Assembly (NCBI GenBank): GCA_046760905.1
Contig: JBHIFB010000060.1
Location: forward strand, 1-17,237
Reading direction: 5' to 3'
Source: JBHIFB01 sp046760905
Lineage (GTDB): Bacteria; Gemmatimonadota; CAZMKB01
Length of the DNA stretch: 17,237 nt
The position numbers and the translations under genes were made by a program. Under the pieces are notes generated by a model. The model worked only from the letters and a program-made list of their open reading frames with translations. It was not told where the DNA came from and made no database searches. Positions 13,004-17,237 of this stretch are shown piece after piece (positions within the stretch are counted from its first letter, which is position 1; each line of letters begins with the position of its first letter).

Positions 13004-14347
13004 CTATTGGAACAAAAACACATACCTGATAAGAAAGAGGACAGAGATCACGTGAACGAGCCAGTGTGCTTCCCTTAGCCCGCCTTTGACCGTGGCAAGA
13101 ACGGAGTAAGCGATAAAACCGAAGGCGATCCCGTCGGTGATGCTAAATGTGAGAGGCATGATTACGATCGTTATAAACGCAGGAAGCGCCTCCACCGGCC
13201 GATCCCAATTTATCCTGACGATGCCTTTGAACATGAAGCTTCCGACGAGTATGAGTGCGGGGGCTATCACGGGGTACAGGAGATTTCCCCCGCCGACGTC
13301 AAAGCCGCCCCCGACCATCTTAGCGAGCGGATACAAAAAGAGTGAGAGGAGAAACAGGAAGCCTGTCACCATATTCGAGAGCCCCGTCCTTCCGCCCTCC
13401 GATATTCCGCTGGCACTCTCTATATAGCTCGTCACCGTTGAGGTGCCGAGAATTGATCCGGATACTGTGCCGATGGCATCGGCAAGAAGCGCTCTCCTAG
13501 CCCTCGGAAGCTTCCCCTCGACCATGAAGCCGGCCTGCTCACTGACTCCGATGAGGGTTCCGACAGTGTCGAAGAGATCAAGGAAGAAGAATATGAAGAT
13601 CACGGTGAGGATGCCTGTGCTGCCCAGGAGGGATCCGAGATCCAGCTTGAAGAGGGTCGGTGCTATGGAAGGCGGTGTGCTCACTATACCCTCGTACCTC
13701 ACCATCCCGGTCCCAAGACTTATGATGAGGGAGACGAGCATACCGAGAATTATGGCACCCCTCACTCCCACGACCAAAAGCGCCGCCATTACAAAAAGGC
13801 CCACGATCGAGGCAATGACGGGGGGGCTGCCGAGCTCTCCTAGTCCGACGAGCGTCCCGGGCTTTGCCACCACGAGACCCGACCACTCGAGTCCCACAAG
13901 GGCTATCAAAAGGCCTATCCCCACGGCTATGGCGTTCTTAAGAGACTGGGGCACAATCGTCAATATTAGTTCCCTCATCCCCCAGAACGAGAGTATGATG
14001 AAGAGTGAGCCCGAAACGAACACGGCGGCGAGGGCCGTCTCCCACCTGTAGCCCAGCCCACCCATCACAACGGTACCGCAGACTGTAAAAGCGAAGTAGA
14101 AGTTGTGGCCCATGGCGGGAGCGAGTGCAATCGGGTAGTTCGCGGCAAGCCCCATGATGAAAGTCGCTATCGCACTCGCCACGCAAGTTGCTACCATCAC
14201 GGCACCGAAATCCATACCGCAGGATGCAAGGACCGCCGGCTGAACGAATATTATATATGACATGGTCATAAAGGTGGTGACGCCAGAGATTAACTCTCTC
14301 GTTACGGTTGTCCCGGCCCCCTCGAGATCGAAGAAGTCTCTTCTCAT
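13004..14347 (-). CDS. NCS2-family purine permease (AzgA/PbuG-like)
   Basis: A 447-residue polytopic inner-membrane protein of the usual AzgA-subfamily length (~430-450). Family motifs include GVTTFMTMSYIIFVQP (22-37), DLFDTVGTLIGVSEQAGF (257-274) and GTSTVTSYIESASG (301-314), followed by ISEGGRTGL. The family imports adenine, guanine or hypoxanthine with protons. The substrate loop reads LAPAMGHNFYFAFT (75-88) instead of the common APGMGLNAYFAYT form, so specificity may differ. GGGAG lies 5 nt before the ATG. It converges with the DksA-like gene, and no convincing promoter was found in the 216-nt gap upstream, which also contains the terminator candidate of the GH57 operon. The permease could therefore be partly transcribed by read-through. 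Confidence 0.9.
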   Translation of the reverse strand: MRRDFFDLEGAGTTVTRELISGVTTFMTMSYIIFVQPAVLASCGMDFGAVMVATCVASAIATFIMGLAANYPIALAPAMGHNFYFAFTVCGTVVMGGLGYRWETALAAVFVSGSLFIILSFWGMRELILTIVPQSLKNAIAVGIGLLIALVGLEWSGLVVAKPGTLVGLGELGSPPVIASIVGLFVMAALLVVGVRGAIILGMLVSLIISLGTGMVRYEGIVSTPPSIAPTLFKLDLGSLLGSTGILTVIFIFFFLDLFDTVGTLIGVSEQAGFMVEGKLPRARRALLADAIGTVSGSILGTSTVTSYIESASGISEGGRTGLSNMVTGFLFLLSLFLYPLAKMVGGGFDVGGGNLLYPVIAPALILVGSFMFKGIVRINWDRPVEALPAFITIVIMPLTFSITDGIAFGFIAYSVLATVKGGLREAHWLVHVISVLFLIRYVFLFQ

Positions 14348-14487
14348 GATATCTCCCAGAATGATACATTCTCCTATGTTGTCAACGAGTGCAGTCCGGT
14401 CGTGCCAGAAATCTACCGTAGGCCGGCCAGGCTGTCAATGAGGGAAAGGGAAACGGTTTTTAAGATCCGGCGCCCCTATCGGGAGAT

Positions 14488-14513
14488 AAAAAAAGCGGGT
14501 GCCTGACTCAGGC
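14488..14513 (-). terminator. Weak intrinsic terminator candidate after the GH57 operon
   Basis: On the minus strand, the palindrome GCCTGAGTCAGGC (14513-14501) can form a 5-bp GC-rich stem with a 3-nt loop. It is followed after 6 nt by seven T (14494-14488). It lies 50 nt past the branching-enzyme stop in the right orientation. The short stem and the gap before the T-run keep confidence low. Confidence 0.35.
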
Positions 14514-14563
14514 GAAAAACCCTCAGGATAACATGGTGCGGATGAAGGGGAAGAAGGGAAAAT

Positions 14564-16150
14564 CTACAGGTAAAACCTGTAATCCATCTGCGGCAGGAGG
14601 TTGTCACGATACTCTATCCCTGAAAGCCATCTCTCATCGATCCTCTTCGCTTTGATGTCCTCGTAAAGCCTGGTGAAGATCCCGATGTGAAGCTCCACCC
14701 TTTTCGCCGCATAGCCGGTAACGGTGCCTGTCTTCATGATGAATGCCCAGTCTGAACTCTGTGCGAGCATGAGCTCCCTGGCGGCCTGGTTAAGGGCACG
14801 CCGGGTCAACTCATCACAGCTGCCGTCACTGAACTCCACCGCAAGCTCGACCATCCTGTCGGCAGCTTTGTGCAGGTGAGGATAGATCCAGTCGTTTGAG
14901 CCATCGAGCCACACCGCGTTGTAACCCTTATACCCCCAGCTCGACGGAGATGGTGTAGAGACCTGGTTAACCGGGTGTTTGGAAAGATATTCCGACGGCG
15001 TGATGAGCCGCAATTCGTCCTGGTCGTATGCTATCTTCCGGAAAAGGAAGTCGAGCCATTGAGGGCCCTCATACCACCAGTGGCCGAAGAGCTCGGCATC
15101 ATACGGTGCGACGATAATCGCCTTCTTGCCGAGCGCATCGTACAGATATTCAACTTGCCTCTGTCTGTTGAACATGAAGTTACCGGCATGCGTAGCCGCT
15201 CTCTCATACGCTCTGTGAGGGTTGTAGATGGCCTTCTCTTCCGTCCTGCCGGTTATTCGATGGTATTTGATCCCGGTGTGGATTCTCATTCCATCGGGAT
15301 GTATGTATGGCTTTATGTAGTCGTAATCGAGGTCATATCCGATATCCCGGTAGAAATCACGATAATCGTAATCACCAGGGTATCCTTCGATTGCGCTCCA
15401 TACCTGCTTGGAGGATTCGATGTCCCTCCCGAAGACCGCCACGCCTGACGGACATATGATAGGGGCGAAGATCCCGTACTTCGGCCTGGGTGAAGCATGC
15501 AGGATGCCATGGGTATCGGTGAAGAAGAACTTGATGCCCTCTTCTCTCAGGATCTCGTCTATACCGTAGTCGTAACCGCATTCAGGAAGCCATATCCCTC
15601 TCGGTCTTCTCCCGAAGACATCCTCATGCTGCCTCACAGCCACCCTTACCTGAGCCGCCCGCACTTGTTTGCTTGCATTCATGAGCGGCATGTATGAATG
15701 AGTGCCGGCACAGGTGATGAGCTCTAGCTTTCCGGACTCCTCGAGCCGTCTAAATCCACTTGTCAGATCCTTTCCGTATCTGTTAAGAAATATGTCACGC
15801 GCGTCGGTGAACCTCCAGTGGTAGTCCAGGGCGAGCCTCTGGGGTCCCGGTTCCCATCTCAGCCGTTCGATCTCTCTGCTGGAGAGCTCGATGAGCTTGC
15901 CGATGTGCGTGATGTATCTGTCCTGGAGGAGTTCGTCCCTCATCATCGCCACAAGTGTTGGAGTTAGGGACATGGTCACCCTGAAATCCACACCGTCCAA
16001 TTCGAGACCTTCGAATACCTTGAGAAGCGGGATGTAGGTTTCGGTAATCGCCTCGAAGAGCCACTTCTCCTCGAGGAATTCCCTGTGTTCAGGGTGTCTT
16101 ATAAACGGCAGATGCGCATGCAGAACGATTGATATATAGCCCTTTTCCAT
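14564..16150 (-). CDS. GH57 1,4-alpha-glucan branching enzyme
   Basis: A 528-residue enzyme of glycoside hydrolase family 57, close to the ~520-560 residues of characterised GH57 branching enzymes, which move alpha-1,4-glucan segments to make alpha-1,6 branches (EC 2.4.1.18) in glycogen synthesis. It shows the N-terminal HAHLPFIRHPE (11-21) and GIWLPECGY with nucleophile Glu190. APYDAELFGHWWYEGP carries the acid/base Asp351, and PSSWGYKGYNAVWLDG (402-417) begins the C-terminal helical DUF1957-type region. All catalytic residues are present. The strong RBS AAAGGAG lies 4 nt before the ATG. It follows the DUF4912 gene by 68 nt on the same strand, a pairing often seen in glycogen loci. The protein is probably cytoplasmic, as no signal peptide is visible. 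Confidence 0.93.
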   Translation of the reverse strand: MEKGYISIVLHAHLPFIRHPEHREFLEEKWLFEAITETYIPLLKVFEGLELDGVDFRVTMSLTPTLVAMMRDELLQDRYITHIGKLIELSSREIERLRWEPGPQRLALDYHWRFTDARDIFLNRYGKDLTSGFRRLEESGKLELITCAGTHSYMPLMNASKQVRAAQVRVAVRQHEDVFGRRPRGIWLPECGYDYGIDEILREEGIKFFFTDTHGILHASPRPKYGIFAPIICPSGVAVFGRDIESSKQVWSAIEGYPGDYDYRDFYRDIGYDLDYDYIKPYIHPDGMRIHTGIKYHRITGRTEEKAIYNPHRAYERAATHAGNFMFNRQRQVEYLYDALGKKAIIVAPYDAELFGHWWYEGPQWLDFLFRKIAYDQDELRLITPSEYLSKHPVNQVSTPSPSSWGYKGYNAVWLDGSNDWIYPHLHKAADRMVELAVEFSDGSCDELTRRALNQAARELMLAQSSDWAFIMKTGTVTGYAAKRVELHIGIFTRLYEDIKAKRIDERWLSGIEYRDNLLPQMDYRFYL

Positions 16151-16218
16151 TTCTCTCCTTTAGCTTGTAAGGGATGATAAGGGGTGCACGTAACAGTGAG
16201 GATTGAAAATTGCGCCTT

Positions 16219-17237
16219 TTACTTCACGACGGGCTCCCTCTCAGAGGTCTCTTTCGTCACCTCCAGCTCTATCTCCCTCGCCTCGACACCATCCGGTGAT
16301 TCGGCGGTGATGGGTATGTTACGCACCCCGTCAGGGAGTGCGAACCTGATGGTGAACGTGCCATCGTTTCTGAGCTTCAGCGGCTCCCCCATCAGTGTCA
16401 CCTTCGCCCTTGGATCAGTCGCGCCGTAGACGATGAGCTCTGCCCCCACCCTGAACCAGAAAGCACGCTGCCTCCTTGCACCGATAGCGCCACTGCCGAG
16501 GGCGAAGCTCCCGACGGCACCGGAAGCGATCTCCTCCCTCAGGAGCTCGGCCATTTTCTCCTGGAGTTCGAGAGATCCCATCCCGACCTGAAAACCGCCT
16601 GACAGGGCGTATATTTTCTCGTAGTATCCCTCTTCGAGGTTTGCCCATTTCTCATCTATGACATCGGACATACCGGCCCTGGGAACCCTGACCATGTTGG
16701 AGCTCGCAAAAAGGTAGAATTCCCCATCCCGGGCGAGGAGCCCTATGTCGACCTGATAGCTCGAATCGGGCCGGGGCACCCTCAAATACCAGTTCCTCGC
16801 CTCACTTCCGATCTCTATGTAGAACTGCTCGAGGATTTCGCCGCCCTCTGCCGCCTCGTCCATCCTTCTCACTCTCAGTACCCTGGAGGCGCTCTCGTAC
16901 CTTTCCCCGAGTGAATCCTTCGCCTCACTCAGGCTCCCGTCTGTGATTTCCCAGTAAGCATGCACCCAGTGAGGGTCCACCACCATTAGAACCACACGGG
17001 TTTCTCCATAACCTTGAGGAAGCTCGGGTGTTTCCTGCAATCCCCTCTCCGGCTCCCTGAATTCCTCAGGCGGGGGCTCTATGTGCCCTGGTGCCGGCTC
17101 TTTCAAAAACTCGCTTGCCCGCTGCCTCACCTCCTTACTGGGAGCGGCCTTCATCCTTCCAGGAGCCCGAGTCACCCGCTTACCGCGCTTAGTCTTTGCG
17201 GGCGCTTTTTTCGACGCAGCTCTCCCCTTTCTTCCGG
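16219..17237 (-). CDS. DUF4912-domain protein (partial at right edge)
   Basis: The frame stays open through the right edge. The GTG at 17175 is an internal candidate only, because upstream codons read GRKGRAASKKAPAKTKRGKR, a Lys/Ala/Arg-rich, histone-H1-like tail, so the true start lies outside the window. After a Pro/Glu-rich linker, the DUF4912 core (PF16258) starts near 16995 with RVVLMVVDPHWVHAYWEIT. It continues with FYIEIGSEARNWYLRV and SYQVDIGLLARDGEFY. A C-terminal module (AELIVYGATDPRAKVTLMGE, then NDGTFTIRFALPDG) is the usual companion domain and resembles a beta sandwich. The biochemical function of DUF4912 is not established. Its position beside a GH57 branching enzyme suggests a role in alpha-glucan handling, perhaps binding. 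No signal peptide can be judged from the fragment. Confidence 0.85.
   Translation of the reverse strand, partial: GRKGRAASKKAPAKTKRGKRVTRAPGRMKAAPSKEVRQRASEFLKEPAPGHIEPPPEEFREPERGLQETPELPQGYGETRVVLMVVDPHWVHAYWEITDGSLSEAKDSLGERYESASRVLRVRRMDEAAEGGEILEQFYIEIGSEARNWYLRVPRPDSSYQVDIGLLARDGEFYLFASSNMVRVPRAGMSDVIDEKWANLEEGYYEKIYALSGGFQVGMGSLELQEKMAELLREEIASGAVGSFALGSGAIGARRQRAFWFRVGAELIVYGATDPRAKVTLMGEPLKLRNDGTFTIRFALPDGVRNIPITAESPDGVEAREIELEVTKETSEREPVVK

Noticed and set aside
13443..14051. Plus-strand frame of 202 codons opposite the purine permease
   Set aside because: Pro/Ser/Met-rich shadow translation. The minus-strand frame carries all NCS2 motifs.
14361..14385. Promoter for the purine permease: minus-strand TTGACA with TATCAT
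   Set aside because: The spacer is only 13 nt, and a 17-nt spacer lands on a poor -10 sequence that would give an almost leaderless message.

Overview
The window comes from a diderm (Gram-negative type) bacterium. It encodes an outer-membrane beta-barrel candidate ending in Phe, signal-peptide proteins, a DksA/TraR zinc-finger protein and sigma70-type promoters. The mix of a GH57 branching enzyme with a DUF4912 protein, an XRE-EIIA fusion, a PHP/CBM9-like exoprotein and a sulfatase-fold protein ending in LKALGYVE suggests an uncultured FCB-type or similar candidate phylum. That placement is an impression from gene content; no marker gene is present to prove it.

Layout. (1) 1-1363, plus strand: the C-terminal end of an unknown protein, a clear terminator, then an auxin-efflux-carrier (AEC) family transporter behind a perfect-consensus sigma70 promoter with a dyad in its spacer. 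(2) 1396-6689, minus strand: a two-gene operon with an ATGA overlap. It holds a membrane-anchored alkaline-phosphatase-superfamily (sulfatase-fold) protein with Thr at the nucleophile position, and a secreted protein with a CBM9-like N-terminus and a C-terminal PHP metallohydrolase domain. (3) 7021-10372, plus strand: an ABC exporter (one ATPase, two ABC-2 permeases) joined by 4-nt overlaps. (4) 10666-11307, plus strand: a small beta-barrel-like protein with its own promoter and a structured leader. (5) 11607-12952, plus strand: a regulator fusing an XRE helix-turn-helix to a PTS EIIA domain, followed 2 nt later by a DksA/TraR-like protein. (6) 13004-14347, minus strand: an NCS2/AzgA-type purine permease. 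(7) 14564-17237, minus strand: a GH57 glucan branching enzyme and a DUF4912 protein that runs off the right edge.

How the genes may work together: the minus-strand pair in (2) looks like an extracytoplasmic enzyme set acting on a phosphorylated, sulfated or glycan envelope polymer. The regulator pair in (5) could link phosphotransfer status to transcription initiation. The right-edge pair belongs to alpha-glucan (glycogen-like) metabolism.

Non-coding highlights are two diverged copies of a ~73-bp intergenic element, at 6799-6871 and 10457-10530. Both end exactly at a TTGAC promoter-like box, and within their conserved blocks the differences fall on third codon positions. No tRNA, rRNA, CRISPR array or insertion sequence was seen. 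All calls were made by reading the sequence, without database searches.
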